From contig NZ_FPKR01000006.1 in NCBI RefSeq assembly GCF_900119825.1, positions 186,001 through 250,000 of the forward strand: a stretch of 64,000 nucleotides of DNA, in the 5' to 3' direction. This DNA comes from Chitinimonas taiwanensis DSM 18899 (GTDB lineage Bacteria > Pseudomonadota > Gammaproteobacteria > Burkholderiales > Chitinimonadaceae). Positions 8,419 through 17,779 of this stretch are shown piece after piece; position 1 is the stretch's first letter, and each line of letters begins with the position of its first letter. The position numbers and the translations under genes are program-made. The notes beneath the pieces are model-generated. The model made no database searches, was not told the DNA's origin, and worked only from the letters and a program-made list of their open reading frames with translations.

Positions 8419-8874
8419 ATGGCCCTGATAGCCTCCATCCTGCCGCCAGCCAATGTCTTCCTCGATCTGGACCTGACCAGCAAGAAGCGCCTGTTTGAAC
8501 AGGCTGGCCTCTTGTTCGAGAACAGCAATGGCATTGCGCGCAGCGCCACCTTCGATGCCCTGTTCGCCCGCGAGAAACTCGGCTCCACCGGCCTCGGCCA
8601 GGGCGTGGCCATTCCGCATGGACGCATCAAGGGTATCAAGCAGGCGGTCGGCATGTTCGTGCGCCTGAAAGCCGCCATTCCCTTCGAAGCACCCGATGGC
8701 AAGCCGGTCAATCTGGCCTTCGTGCTGCTGGTGCCCGAGCAGGCGACCGACCTGCATCTGCAGATCCTGTCCGAGCTGGCGCAGCTATTCAGCGACAAGA
8801 AACTGCGCGAGGCACTCTGCACCGCCGACTCGGTCGAAGAAAGCTATCGTTTATTGACTGCCTGGCAACCCTGA
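8419..8874 (+). CDS. ptsN: Nitrogen PTS enzyme IIA (EIIA-Ntr)
   Basis: 151 aa, the normal length for the single-domain IIA-Ntr (PTS_EIIA_2 fold). The phosphorylated histidine is His67 in GQGVAIPHGRI. EIIA-Ntr takes phosphate from NPr/HPr and acts as a regulator, not a transporter; known targets in other bacteria include TrkA, KdpD and metabolic enzymes. A Kef-type K+ antiporter lies 5.5 kb upstream, and the clustering with hprK and rapZ fits a regulatory phosphorelay. ptsH and ptsI are not in this window. hprK follows 50 bp downstream. Confidence 0.95.
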   Translation: MALIASILPPANVFLDLDLTSKKRLFEQAGLLFENSNGIARSATFDALFAREKLGSTGLGQGVAIPHGRIKGIKQAVGMFVRLKAAIPFEAPDGKPVNLAFVLLVPEQATDLHLQILSELAQLFSDKKLREALCTADSVEESYRLLTAWQP

Positions 8875-8891
8875 AACAGCGCACTAGCGGC

Positions 8892-8897
8892 TAGAAT
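8892..8897 (+). promoter_or_regulatory. -10-like hexamer ahead of hprK
   Basis: TAGAAT 27 bp upstream of the hprK ATG. Only a poor CTGAAA is found 15 bp further up, so a minor internal promoter is possible but unproven. Confidence 0.3.
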
Positions 8898-8924
8898 CGG
8901 GGCAACCGCCATGAGAGCCCGTCC

Positions 8925-9866
8925 ATGCCGCAAATCACCGTCCGCCAGCTGTTCATCGACAATGCCGAAAAACTGCGCCTGACCTGGCTGGCAGGCCAGA
9001 GCGGCGCCAACAATCTGCTCTCCAACGACGCCGATAACCAGAAGCCCGCTCATGCGCTGGTCGGCCACCTGAACTTCGTTCACCCGAATCGCATCCAGGT
9101 ACTGGGCCTCGCCGAAATCGCCTATCTGCAGGGCGTGGAGGCCGGGCCGCTGAAGAAGTCGCTCGACCATCTGTTCAGCACCGATATGGCCGCCATGATC
9201 GTGGCCAATGGCCAGCCGGCGCCCGATGTGCTGCGCGAGGCCTGTGAGCGTGCCCATGTCCCCCTGCTGACCTCGCCCGAGCAGTCGCCCTATCTAATGG
9301 ATGTGTTGCGCTTCTATCTGGCCAAGGCCTTGGCGGTGTCGACCAATCTGCACGGGGTTTTCCTCGATGTGCTGGAAGTGGGCGTGCTGATTACCGGAGA
9401 GAGCGCGATGGGTAAGAGCGAGCTGGCGCTGGAGCTGATCTCGCGCGGCCACGGCATCGTGGCCGACGATGTGGTCGAGCTGTACCGCATCGCACCCGAT
9501 ACGCTGGAGGGCCGCTGCCCGCCGCTGCTGCGCGACTTCCTGGAGGTACGCGGCCTGGGCGTACTGAATATCCGCACCATCTTCGGTGAAACCGCAGTGC
9601 GCCCGCGCAAGAACCTCAAGCTGATCATCCATCTGACCAAGCAGGCCGAATCGGTAACCCCGCTCGATCGCTTGCAGATGCAGGCGGCGACGCAATCGGT
9701 GCTTGACGTGGCCATCCGCAAGGTCGTTCTGCCGGTGGCAGCGGGTCGCAACTTGGCCGTGCTGGTCGAAGCTGCCGTGCGCAACTACATCCTGCAACTG
9801 CGCGGCATCGATTCGACACGCGAGTTCATCGAACGCCATCAACGCTTTATGGAATCGGGAGAGTAA
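8925..9866 (+). CDS. hprK: HPr kinase/phosphorylase
   Basis: 313 aa. An N-terminal regulatory domain (1 to about 130) is followed by the kinase domain with Walker A GESAMGKS at residues 158-165, [14 protein letters not shown] near 175-188, and the family signature [17 protein letters not shown] near 206-222. HprK phosphorylates and dephosphorylates HPr on a serine, a route distinct from the PTS His phosphorylation. In proteobacteria it is usually linked with ptsN and rapZ and controls the nitrogen or mannose PTS rather than classical catabolite repression. It lies between ptsN and rapZ, two bases before the rapZ start, so the genes are co-transcribed. Confidence 0.95.
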   Translation: MPQITVRQLFIDNAEKLRLTWLAGQSGANNLLSNDADNQKPAHALVGHLNFVHPNRIQVLGLAEIAYLQGVEAGPLKKSLDHLFSTDMAAMIVANGQPAPDVLREACERAHVPLLTSPEQSPYLMDVLRFYLAKALAVSTNLHGVFLDVLEVGVLITGESAMGKSELALELISRGHGIVADDVVELYRIAPDTLEGRCPPLLRDFLEVRGLGVLNIRTIFGETAVRPRKNLKLIIHLTKQAESVTPLDRLQMQAATQSVLDVAIRKVVLPVAAGRNLAVLVEAAVRNYILQLRGIDSTREFIERHQRFMESGE

Positions 9867-9868
9867 GC

Positions 9869-10738
9869 ATGCAGTCGATAGCCGCAATGCAGATCGTGCT
9901 GATTTCCGGCCTGTCCGGCTCGGGCAAGAGCGTGGCGCTCAAGCAGCTCGAGGATCAGGGCTATTACTGCATCGACAATCTGCCCGCCACCCTGCTGCTA
10001 CAAGCGGTGCAGGCGCTACGCGATGAGGGCCATCGCCGCATCGGCATCAGCGTGGACGTGCGGGGCATCCACAGTCTGCCCGCCCTGCCCGAGGCGGTGG
10101 CCAAACTCAAGGCCCAAGGCCTGGACTTGCGCGTGCTCTTCCTGGAGGCCAAGACCGATGCCTTGCAGATGCGCTTTTCGGAGACCCGCCGCAAGCACCC
10201 GCTCTCGGTCGCCCATCCCGAGCTGACGGTGTCGGAGTGCATCGTGCTCGAGCAGGAGCTGCTGGTTGGTGTGGCAGACCTTGCCCATCGTGTCGATACC
10301 AGTGATCTAAGCGCGAACGCGTTGCGCAGCTGGGTCAAACAGTTGCTGCATCTCGACCAATCGCAGCTGACGGTGATCTTCCAGTCCTTTGGCTTCAAGC
10401 ACGGCCTGCCGTTGGATGCTGATCTGGTCTTCGATGCGCGCTGCATTCCCAACCCCTACTACGACACCACGCTGCGCCCGCTCACCGGACGCGACCAACT
10501 GGTCATCGACTTCCTTGAAGCCCAACCGGCTGGCCAGCAGATGTACGAAGATGTGGTGCGCTACCTCGATACCTGGTTGCCGGCCTTCGATAATGACAAC
10601 CGCGCCTATCTGACGGTCGCCATCGGCTGCACCGGCGGTCAGCATCGCTCGGTCTGGCTGGCCGAGAAGCTGGCCCGGCGTTTTGATAGCGACCGCCAAG
10701 TGCTGACCCGCCATCGTGAACGGCGGGGTGAGGCATGA
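9869..10738 (+). CDS. rapZ: RNase adapter protein RapZ (YvcJ-type P-loop nucleotide-binding protein)
   Basis: 289 aa. The Walker A GLSGSGKSV is at residues 14-22, YCIDNLPATLL near 31-41, and the C-terminal GCTGGQHRSV lies in the phosphate-sensing, RNA-binding half. In E. coli RapZ presents the GlmZ sRNA to RNase E and senses glucosamine-6-P, controlling cell-wall precursor synthesis; whether GlmY/GlmZ-type RNAs exist here is unknown. An alternative ATG at 9887 removes six residues and also fits the family. The gene follows hprK by 2 nt and overlaps ubiX by 4 nt. Confidence 0.94.
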   Translation: MQSIAAMQIVLISGLSGSGKSVALKQLEDQGYYCIDNLPATLLLQAVQALRDEGHRRIGISVDVRGIHSLPALPEAVAKLKAQGLDLRVLFLEAKTDALQMRFSETRRKHPLSVAHPELTVSECIVLEQELLVGVADLAHRVDTSDLSANALRSWVKQLLHLDQSQLTVIFQSFGFKHGLPLDADLVFDARCIPNPYYDTTLRPLTGRDQLVIDFLEAQPAGQQMYEDVVRYLDTWLPAFDNDNRAYLTVAIGCTGGQHRSVWLAEKLARRFDSDRQVLTRHRERRGEA

Positions 10739-11349
10739 GCCAACCCCAGCGCATTACCCTGGCACTGACCGGTGCCTCGGGCATGCCCTACGGTCTGCGC
10801 CTGCTCGAATGCCTGCTGCAAGCCAAGGTGCAGGTCTACCTGCTGTATTCGCAGGCGGCGCAAATCGTCATCAAGCAGGAGATCGGCGAGACCTGGCCCT
10901 CGCGCGCCAAGGAGGTAGAGGCCATGCTGCACACGCGCTATGGCCTGGCGAATGGGCTGTTGCAGGTATTTGGCCGCGAGGAATGGTTCGCGCCAGTGGC
11001 CTCGGGCTCCAACCCGGCCGATGCGATGGTGATCTGCCCGTGCACGATGGGCACGCTGGCGGCTGTGGCCGCCGGCATGAGCGACAACCTGATCGAGCGC
11101 GCCGCCGATGTCAGCATCAAGGAAGGCAAGAAGCTGATCGTGGTGCCGCGCGAAACGCCGTATTCCGCGCTGCATCTGGAAAACATGCTCAAGCTGGCCC
11201 GCCTGGGCGTGTGCATTCTGCCGCCCAATCCTGGTTTCTATCACCACCCGCAGTCGGTCGAGGCCCTGGTCGACTTCGTGGTCGCGCGCATCCTCGACCA
11301 GCTGGCGGTACCGCATAACTTGATGAAGCGCTGGGGCGACGTCACATAA
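10735..11349 (+). CDS. ubiX: Flavin prenyltransferase
   Basis: 204 aa. The N-terminal flavoprotein fold has [14 protein letters not shown] at residues 11-24, and [23 protein letters not shown] near 86-108 matches the FMN-binding and catalytic segment of UbiX/Pad1. UbiX joins dimethylallyl phosphate to FMN to make prenylated FMN, the cofactor of the UbiD decarboxylase in ubiquinone synthesis. The start overlaps rapZ (ATGA), so it is translationally coupled to the PTS-Ntr genes although its function is unrelated. ubiD is not in this window. Confidence 0.95.
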   Translation: MSQPQRITLALTGASGMPYGLRLLECLLQAKVQVYLLYSQAAQIVIKQEIGETWPSRAKEVEAMLHTRYGLANGLLQVFGREEWFAPVASGSNPADAMVICPCTMGTLAAVAAGMSDNLIERAADVSIKEGKKLIVVPRETPYSALHLENMLKLARLGVCILPPNPGFYHHPQSVEALVDFVVARILDQLAVPHNLMKRWGDVT

Positions 11350-11375
11350 TCCCCCTCAACCCTAGGAGAGAAGAG

Positions 11376-12167
11376 ATGGCCATGGATGTAATCGATTACC
11401 AGCTGTTCGGCGACGATATGCAGTTCGTCGAAATCGAGCTCGACCCAGGCGAGGCTGCGGTGGGCGAAGCCGGTACGCTGTTCTATATGGAAGACGGCAT
11501 CCAGATGGACACCGTGTTCGGCGACGGCTCCGCCGCGCAGCAAGGCTTCATGGGCAAGTTGATGGGCGCGGGCAAGCGCCTGCTGACCGGCGAATCGCTG
11601 TTCACCACTATCTTCGTCAACCAGGGTCAGGGCAAGAAGAAGGTCGCCTTTGGCGCGCCCTATCCGGGCAAGATCATCCCGGTCAATCTGTCCGAGCTCG
11701 GCGGTACGCTGATGGCGCAGAAGGATTCCTTCCTGTGCGCCGCCAAGGGCGTCTCGCTCGGCATCGGCTTCCAGCGCAAGCTCGGCGCCGGCTTCTTCGG
11801 CGGTGAAGGCTTTATCCTGCAAAAGCTGGAAGGCGATGGCCTGGCCTTCGTACACGCGGGCGGCGCGGTGATCGAAAAGGTACTCAAGCCGGGTGAAACC
11901 CTGCGTGTGGACAGCGGCTGCGTGGTGGCCTTCCAGCCCAGTGTGGATTTCGACATCCAGTTTGTCGGCAATGTGAAGAGCGCACTGTTTGGCGGTGAGG
12001 GCCTGTTCTTCGCCACGCTGCGCGGTCCGGGCAAGGTCTGGCTGCAAAGCCTGCCGCTATCGCGCTTGGCCAATCGCATCGTCGGCGCATCACGCGCAGG
12101 TGGCGGCACCGGCGGCGAGCAGGGCTCGGTGCTGGGCGGGCTGTCGAATATCTTCGAGCGCGAGTAA
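11376..12167 (+). CDS. AIM24/TIGR00266-family beta-helical protein
   Basis: 263 aa. It matches the AIM24-like (TIGR00266, DUF124) family: an N-terminal block with [19 protein letters not shown], a central Gly-rich [19 protein letters not shown], then repeated beta-strands with [22 protein letters not shown], ending in a Gly-rich tail. There is no signal peptide or membrane helix, so it is predicted cytosolic. The biochemical role of bacterial members is not established; the yeast relative is mitochondrial and affects inner-membrane organisation. A GGAGAG site precedes the ATG. It follows ubiX by 26 bp and ends at a strong bidirectional terminator. Confidence 0.88.
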   Translation: MAMDVIDYQLFGDDMQFVEIELDPGEAAVGEAGTLFYMEDGIQMDTVFGDGSAAQQGFMGKLMGAGKRLLTGESLFTTIFVNQGQGKKKVAFGAPYPGKIIPVNLSELGGTLMAQKDSFLCAAKGVSLGIGFQRKLGAGFFGGEGFILQKLEGDGLAFVHAGGAVIEKVLKPGETLRVDSGCVVAFQPSVDFDIQFVGNVKSALFGGEGLFFATLRGPGKVWLQSLPLSRLANRIVGASRAGGGTGGEQGSVLGGLSNIFERE

Positions 12168-12185
12168 GCGCGGCGCTAGACAAGC

Positions 12186-12211
12186 AAAAGGCCACCCTGG
12201 GGTGGCCTTTT
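12186..12211. terminator. Bidirectional Rho-independent terminator
   Basis: A perfect 11-bp stem (AAAAGGCCACC, 12186-12196, and GGTGGCCTTTT, 12201-12211) with a CTGG loop. A/T runs on both sides let it stop the AIM24-like gene (plus) and tolC (minus), which converge here. Confidence 0.88.
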
Positions 12212-12224
12212 GCCTTGGCGTTGT

Positions 12225-13562
12225 CTAGCGCGCCAGACGGCTGTTGACCGCTTCCAGGTCCTTCTCGCCCAGATCGCCGACCGCGGCCGACAGCTTGAGC
12301 TGGTTGAGCAGGTAGTTGTAGCGGGCCAAGGCCAGGTCGCGCTTGGTCGAGTAGAACTGCTGCTGCGCATTCAGCAGGTCGAGCGTGGTGCGCACACCGA
12401 CTTCGCGGCCCAACTTGGTGGAATCGAGCGAGCTTTGCGCCGACAGCTGCGCCTGGTCGAGCGCGCGGATCTGTGCGGCACCGGCCTGCACACCCAAGAA
12501 GGCCTGCTTGGTGTTTTGCGCGGTATCGCGGCGCGATGCCTCCAGCTTGTGCTGGGCCTGGTCGCGCAGGGCCAGCGATTCACGCAGCTTGGAACTGGTC
12601 GCGCCACCGGTGAAGATCGGCACATTCAGCTGCACGCCAATCGCCGTGGTCTTGGTCTTGTCGGTACCACCATTCGCCGTCAGGCCGCCTTTATTGAAGT
12701 CCTGACCGTACTGCGCATACAGGTCCAGCGTCGGTTGGCGATGCAGGCGGTACTTATCGATCTCGGCCTCGGCAATCGCCAGTGCGCCGCGTTGAGCATC
12801 GATGCTCAGGCTCTGCTGCTCAGCACGCTTGACCCATTCATTCACATCCGCCGGTTCTGGCGGGCTGGCTTCCATCTTGGTGGGCAGGCCGGCCAGGCCA
12901 TCTGCCGGCACGCCGGTCAGCTGCAAAAACGCGTTCTGCTTGACCGCCAGCTCGTTCTGAGCGGCGATCTCGCTAGCGATGATGGCGTCGTACTTGGCCT
13001 GCGCCTCATGGGTATCGGTGATGGTCGCCACCCCTACCTCGAAACTCTTCTTGGCCTGGGCCAGTTGCTGCGAGACGGCATCCTTCTGTGCACGCACGAA
13101 TTCCAAGCTGTCCTGCGCATACAGCACATCGAAATAGGCTTGCGATACACGCAGGATCAGATCCTGCTTGGCCGCCGCAAAGCTGACCTCGGCCAGGCGT
13201 GCTTGCTCGTTCAGCTGGCTGGCCCCCACGCTGACATCGGCACGGTACAGGGGCTGGGTGGCATTCAGGCTGTAGCCATACTGGTTGCCGCTATTGTCGG
13301 TATTCGCGCTCGGTGCGCCGCCAAATTCCTTTTCCGAACTCAGACGCTTGGCATCACCGGTCAGCTTGACGGTGGGCAGCCAGAGCGCATTGGCCTGCTT
13401 GGACTTTTCCTGGCCGGCGCGCAGTTCGGCCTCGGCCGCCGCATAGGTGGCGTCGTACTTCTTGGCTTCCTGATAAACCTGCAGCAGATCGGCGGCCGAG
13501 GCCAGCGAGCCGGTGGCCAGCGCCAGTGCCGCGACCAGCGAGCGAAGTGCAAAGCGTTGCAT
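12225..13562 (-). CDS. tolC: TolC-family outer membrane efflux protein
   Basis: 445 aa with a cleavable signal peptide (residues 1-24, ending ASAA-D). The mature part has two OEP repeats of long coiled-coil helices (LLQVYQEAKKYDATYAAAEAEL near residue 26; LNAQQQFYSTKRDLALARYNYL near 400), the TolC plan. It would be the outer-membrane channel of the RND pump encoded just upstream (13658-17779, same strand). It could also serve other pumps or type I secretion, since TolC is usually shared. A 95-bp gap holds its own promoter and a set of palindromes, so it may be expressed apart from the pump. Confidence 0.92.
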   Translation of the reverse strand: MQRFALRSLVAALALATGSLASAADLLQVYQEAKKYDATYAAAEAELRAGQEKSKQANALWLPTVKLTGDAKRLSSEKEFGGAPSANTDNSGNQYGYSLNATQPLYRADVSVGASQLNEQARLAEVSFAAAKQDLILRVSQAYFDVLYAQDSLEFVRAQKDAVSQQLAQAKKSFEVGVATITDTHEAQAKYDAIIASEIAAQNELAVKQNAFLQLTGVPADGLAGLPTKMEASPPEPADVNEWVKRAEQQSLSIDAQRGALAIAEAEIDKYRLHRQPTLDLYAQYGQDFNKGGLTANGGTDKTKTTAIGVQLNVPIFTGGATSSKLRESLALRDQAQHKLEASRRDTAQNTKQAFLGVQAGAAQIRALDQAQLSAQSSLDSTKLGREVGVRTTLDLLNAQQQFYSTKRDLALARYNYLLNQLKLSAAVGDLGEKDLEAVNSRLAR

Positions 13563-13580
13563 AGAGCATCCTTTGAGGTG

Positions 13581-13597
13581 GCCTGCGCGCCGCAGGC
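13581..13597 (-). terminator. GC-rich hairpin in the RND-tolC gap
   Basis: GCCTGCG/CGCAGGC (7-bp stem, CGC loop) just ahead of the tolC ATG. It lacks a T-run, so it may act on the tolC leader instead of ending the RND message. Confidence 0.3.
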
Positions 13598-13603
13598 CTA
13601 AAC

Positions 13604-13627
13604 ATACCGATCGGTATTTTATACCGA
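13604..13627. promoter_or_regulatory. Overlapping palindromes at the tolC promoter (candidate TetR-type operator)
   Basis: A perfect 14-bp palindrome ATACCGATCGGTAT (13604-13617) overlaps a second inverted repeat TCGGTAT-TTT-ATACCGA (13611-13627), so three ATACCG half-sites lie side by side. On the minus strand they enclose a TATAAA -10-like hexamer (13618-13623), 55-60 bp upstream of the tolC ATG. A repressor bound here would cover the promoter. Which regulator binds is inference; the linked TetR-family gene is the obvious first candidate. Confidence 0.55.
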
Positions 13628-13657
13628 AGAATAACTGAATTCTAAGTCATTTGCGGC

Positions 13658-16600
13658 TTATCGGCCAGCATCCAATGGTTTGCGCACCCGGTACCAGGCG
13701 GCATACAGCGCTGGCAGGAAGAGCAGGGTCAACACGGTCGCCACCAAGAGGCCGCCCATGATGGCCCAGGCCATCGGCCCCCAGAAGGTCGAGCGGGTCA
13801 GCGGCACCATGGCCAGGATGGCGGCCGCGGCGGTCAGCATGATGGGCCGGAAGCGCCGGACTGCCGATTCGACGATGGCATGCCACGGGTGTTCCCCTTC
13901 ATCGGTGTGCTGAGTAATCTGATCGACCAGGATCACCGAGTTGCGCATGATCATGCCAGCCAGGGCAATCACCCCAAGCTGGGCCACGAAGCCGAACGGC
14001 ACCTGGAAGATCAGCAGGGTGGCAGCCACGCCTATCATGCCCAGTGGCGCGGTCAGCAGTACCAGCACCATCTTGGAGATGCTCTGCAGCTGGAACATCA
14101 GCAAGGTCATCACCGTCACCAGCATGAGCGGCATTACCACCAGGATGGAGTTCTGGCTCTTGCCGCTCGATTCCTGCGAGCCGCCGATCTCGATGCCATA
14201 ACCGATCGGCAAGGCGTCAGCCAGCTGCTTGATCTTGGGCCACAGCGCCATGCTCACATCGGGCGCCTGCGCACCCTCTACATCGGCACGCACCGAAATG
14301 GTTGGCATGCGGTTGCGGCGCCAGATGATGCTTTCCTCGCTCTCCAGCTTCAGGCGCGCAACCTGGCTGACCGGCACGTACTTGCCATTGTTCAGATAGA
14401 TCTTGGCGTCCTTCAGATTATTCAGATCGGTACGCTCGGGCGCATCGAGGCGGGTGACCACGTCGATGGTGCGGTCATGCTCGCGATACTGGGTGACGGT
14501 GACCCCGCTCAGGGAGTTCTGCATGGCCAGCGACAGCTGCTGCGTCGTGATGCCGAGCGCGCGTGCCTTGTCCTGATCGACCTCCAGACGCATGACCTTG
14601 ACCCGCTCGCTCCAGTCGGTGTTCACGCTGCGGATGTGCGGATTGCCGCGCATCAGCTCGGCCACCTGGTCGGCCACCACGCGCAGCTTGAGCGGATCGG
14701 GCCCCGACACGCGGAACTGCACCGGGTAGCCGACTGGCGGGCCGTTCTCCAGTCGGGTGACCCGGCCACGCACCAGCGGGAAGTCTTCCGCAAACAGCTG
14801 GCGGATCTTCTTCAGCACGTCCTCGCGCACATACTCGTCCTTGGTCATCACCATCAGCTGGGCGAAGTTCAGGTTCGGCAGCTGCTGCTCAAGCGGTAGG
14901 TAGAAGCGCGGGCTGCCATTGCCCACATAGCTGGTCACGCTGACGATGTTCGCGTCGCCCTTGAGCTTCTGCTCCAGCAATTTGACCTGGGCCTCAGTCT
15001 GCAGATAGGTGGAGGCCTGCGGCAGCCACATATCCACCAGCAGCTCGGGCCGGTTGGAAGCCGGAAAGAATTGCTTGGGCACGAACTTGAACAGACCAAC
15101 CGCCACCACAAAAGCGGCCAGGGTGATCACGATCACCGTCTTGCGGTACTCAAGGCACCAGTTGACCAGGCGGCGGAAGCGCGCATAGAAGGGCTTCTGG
15201 TACACAGCATGCTCATCGCCGTGATGCGCGACTTCGGGCAGCAGCTTGTAGCCGAGGTAGGGGGTGAACACCACCGCGACAATCCAGGACAGGATCAGCG
15301 AGATACCGACCACCTGGAAGATGGACACCGTGTATTCACCAGCATTCGACTTAGCCAGGCCGACCGGCATAAAGCCGGCGGCGGTGATCAGCGTGCCAGT
15401 CAGCATGGGAAAGGCGGTGCTCGTGTACGCATAGGTGGCGGCGCGCATGCGGTCCCAGCCTTGCTCGAGCTTGAGCGCCATCATCTCCACCGCGATGATC
15501 GCATCATCGACCAAGAGGCCGAGTGCGATGATCAGCGCGCCGAGCGAGATGCGCTGCAAATCGAGTCCGAACGCATACATGGTCAGGAAGGTCATCGCCA
15601 GCACCAGCGGAATCGACAGCGCCACCACCATGCCGGTACGTAGGCCGAGCGAGACAAAGGACACGGCCAGCACGATCACCACCGCCTCGACCAGGCTCTT
15701 CACAAACTCGTGAATCGAGTTCTCCACCACCTTGGGCTGGTCGGATACTGCATGTACCTCAATGCCGATCGGCAGCTCGGCCTTGATGCGCTGCATGCTC
15801 GCATCGAGCATGCGTCCGAGCTGGATCACATCGCCGCCCTTGCGCATGCTGACCGCGAGGCCGATCGCTTCCTGGCCGTCGAAACGCATCTTGCTGACGG
15901 TTGGGTCGCTATAACCGCGGTAGACCTTGGCCACATCACCGAGGCGGAAATGCCGGCCATTCGCGCGCACGCCGATATTGCGCACCGACTCGATGCTGTC
16001 GAAGTCGCCGGTCACCCGTAGCGCCACGCGCTCAGTACCGGTTTCCACCACCCCGGCCGGCACCACCGCATTGGTGGCCTGCAGGGTCTGATGGATCAGC
16101 TGCGGGTCGAGACCGAGCGAGGCGAGCTTGGCGCTCGAGGTTTCGACGTAGATCTTCTCTTCCTGTACGCCGATATAGTCGATCTTGTTCACATCCGGCA
16201 CATGCAGCAGCTCGGCACGCACCGCATCCACATACTTTTTCAGCTCAGCGTAGCTAAAGCCATCGCTGGTGAACGCATACAGATTGCCGAAGGTATCGCC
16301 GAACTCATCATTGAAGAACGGCCCCTGCACGCCGCTGGGCAGGGTATGGCGCATATCGCTGATCTTCTTGCGCACCTGGTACCAGATTTCCTGTACCCGC
16401 GCCGGTTGCACGCCCTCCTTCAGATTGATCAGCAGCTGGTTTTCGCCAGCCTTGGAGTAGGAGCGCACATACTCGACTTCGGACGCCATCTCCTGCAGCT
16501 TGCGTTCCATCTTGTCGGTGACCTGCAGCTCCATATCGGAGGCCGAGGCGCCCGGCCAATAGGTCTGGATCACCATGGCCTTGAAGGTGAATTCCGGGTC

Positions 16601-16717
16601 CTCCTTCTGACCCAGCCGCGTATACGAGAACACCCCGGCCAGCATAAAGACCAGGATGAAATACAGCACCAGCTGCTGGTGCTTGAGCGCCCATTCGGAC
16701 AGATTGATGCCACGCAT
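13658..16717 (-). CDS. RND-family efflux pump inner membrane transporter
   Basis: 1019 aa, the standard RND length. It has the expected plan: TM1 near residues 14-32, a large periplasmic loop to about 330, TM2-6, a central cytoplasmic turn, a second periplasmic loop at about 560-850, and TM7-12. The TM4 proton-relay motif is present as GLLVDDAIIAVEMM near residue 403. Sequence character is closest to the multidrug (AcrB/MexB-like) permeases that start with a short MRGINLSEWAL helix, not to heavy-metal CzcA types. It would work with the adaptor encoded 18 bp upstream and the TolC protein downstream. Substrates cannot be read from sequence. Confidence 0.93.
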   Translation of the reverse strand: MRGINLSEWALKHQQLVLYFILVFMLAGVFSYTRLGQKEDPEFTFKAMVIQTYWPGASASDMELQVTDKMERKLQEMASEVEYVRSYSKAGENQLLINLKEGVQPARVQEIWYQVRKKISDMRHTLPSGVQGPFFNDEFGDTFGNLYAFTSDGFSYAELKKYVDAVRAELLHVPDVNKIDYIGVQEEKIYVETSSAKLASLGLDPQLIHQTLQATNAVVPAGVVETGTERVALRVTGDFDSIESVRNIGVRANGRHFRLGDVAKVYRGYSDPTVSKMRFDGQEAIGLAVSMRKGGDVIQLGRMLDASMQRIKAELPIGIEVHAVSDQPKVVENSIHEFVKSLVEAVVIVLAVSFVSLGLRTGMVVALSIPLVLAMTFLTMYAFGLDLQRISLGALIIALGLLVDDAIIAVEMMALKLEQGWDRMRAATYAYTSTAFPMLTGTLITAAGFMPVGLAKSNAGEYTVSIFQVVGISLILSWIVAVVFTPYLGYKLLPEVAHHGDEHAVYQKPFYARFRRLVNWCLEYRKTVIVITLAAFVVAVGLFKFVPKQFFPASNRPELLVDMWLPQASTYLQTEAQVKLLEQKLKGDANIVSVTSYVGNGSPRFYLPLEQQLPNLNFAQLMVMTKDEYVREDVLKKIRQLFAEDFPLVRGRVTRLENGPPVGYPVQFRVSGPDPLKLRVVADQVAELMRGNPHIRSVNTDWSERVKVMRLEVDQDKARALGITTQQLSLAMQNSLSGVTVTQYREHDRTIDVVTRLDAPERTDLNNLKDAKIYLNNGKYVPVSQVARLKLESEESIIWRRNRMPTISVRADVEGAQAPDVSMALWPKIKQLADALPIGYGIEIGGSQESSGKSQNSILVVMPLMLVTVMTLLMFQLQSISKMVLVLLTAPLGMIGVAATLLIFQVPFGFVAQLGVIALAGMIMRNSVILVDQITQHTDEGEHPWHAIVESAVRRFRPIMLTAAAAILAMVPLTRSTFWGPMAWAIMGGLLVATVLTLLFLPALYAAWYRVRKPLDAGR

Positions 16718-16735
16718 GCCTGTGTCCTTCCGCGC

Positions 16736-17779
16736 TTATTGACGGGCCAGCTGGCTGGTGGCCAGGCGCACGGCTTGATTGGCATGCAGCAGGTGGGCGC
16801 CGGCGGTGACGACGATCTCGCCCGCCTTCAAGCCCTGCGCGACCAGCACCACATCATTGCGCACGCCCAGCAGCTGCAGCGGACGTGCACTCACCCGCTT
16901 GGTCTGCGGGTTCACCACCCAGACCTTGGGCTGACCATCACGGTCGTAGATGGCGGTCAGCGGCAGTGCAAAGCCACCCTCACCCGCCACCTCGGGCAGA
17001 CGCACCGTGGCGGTCATGCCAAGGCGCAAGGCTTCGTCTGCATCCAGAACACTGATGCGCGCGGCATAGGTGCGAGTAATCGGGTCGGTGTCGGGGGCGA
17101 TCTCGCGTAACTTGGCCTGGTAGCGCTTGTCGGGATTGGCCCAGAGCGAGACCTGCAGGCCGTCGGCCGCACGCAGCTCGTTCACGCGCGATTCGGGCAC
17201 GCTGACCAGCACCTCACGCTCGCCATCCTCGGCCAGCTTGATCAGCGGCGCACCCGCAGCCACCACCTGCCCCACCTCGGCATTCAAGGCGGTGACTACG
17301 CCAGCCCGTTCGGCCTTCAGCACCGTGTAAGCATCCTGATTGCTGCTCAGCTTGAACTGGGCCTGGGCCGCATCGAAGGCCACCTTGGCCTGGTCCACAT
17401 TGGCCTGGCTGACAAAGCCCTGCTGGCGCAACTGGCGTGCGCGCTCGTAATCCATGCGGGCCTTCTCGAACTGGCTCTTCGCGGCAGCCTGCTGCAGGGC
17501 CACATCACGCGCATCCAGCTTCAGCAGCGGCTGGCCGACCTTCACCGCATCGCCCAGCTCCACATAGCGCGCCAGAATCTGCCCGGACAGGCGAAAGCCG
17601 AGCTGGCTTTCGCGCCGTGCGCGCACCTCACCCGAGTAGCTGGCCCCGGTGGCAATCGATTCCGGCTTAACCACCACGGTGCGTACCGGGCGGATCTCTT
17701 CATAGGGCTGGGCGGTCTTGCCGCAGGCCGCCAAAACCGCGAGGGCGGCCATGCTCAGGGCCAGCTTGAACTGCTTCAT
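16736..17779 (-). CDS. RND efflux periplasmic adaptor (membrane fusion) lipoprotein
   Basis: 347 aa. The signal peptide ends in a lipobox (VLAACG, Cys19), so it is lipid-anchored. It then shows the HlyD/MexA plan: barrel-sandwich strands with GEVRARRESQLGFRLSGQIL near residue 50, an alpha-hairpin at about 95-150 (QQAAAKSQFEKARMDYERA), the return lipoyl half, and beta-barrel and membrane-proximal domains. It links the RND permease to the TolC channel. Its start overlaps the tetR stop by 4 nt, so regulator and pump are translated from one mRNA. Confidence 0.93.
   Translation of the reverse strand: MKQFKLALSMAALAVLAACGKTAQPYEEIRPVRTVVVKPESIATGASYSGEVRARRESQLGFRLSGQILARYVELGDAVKVGQPLLKLDARDVALQQAAAKSQFEKARMDYERARQLRQQGFVSQANVDQAKVAFDAAQAQFKLSSNQDAYTVLKAERAGVVTALNAEVGQVVAAGAPLIKLAEDGEREVLVSVPESRVNELRAADGLQVSLWANPDKRYQAKLREIAPDTDPITRTYAARISVLDADEALRLGMTATVRLPEVAGEGGFALPLTAIYDRDGQPKVWVVNPQTKRVSARPLQLLGVRNDVVLVAQGLKAGEIVVTAGAHLLHANQAVRLATSQLARQ

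Noticed and set aside
12210-13601. 463-codon open frame on the plus strand opposite tolC
   Set aside because: It is the antisense shadow of a clear signal-peptide-bearing TolC gene, is rich in Gln/Arg/Leu and lacks recognisable motifs. High GC leaves such frames open.
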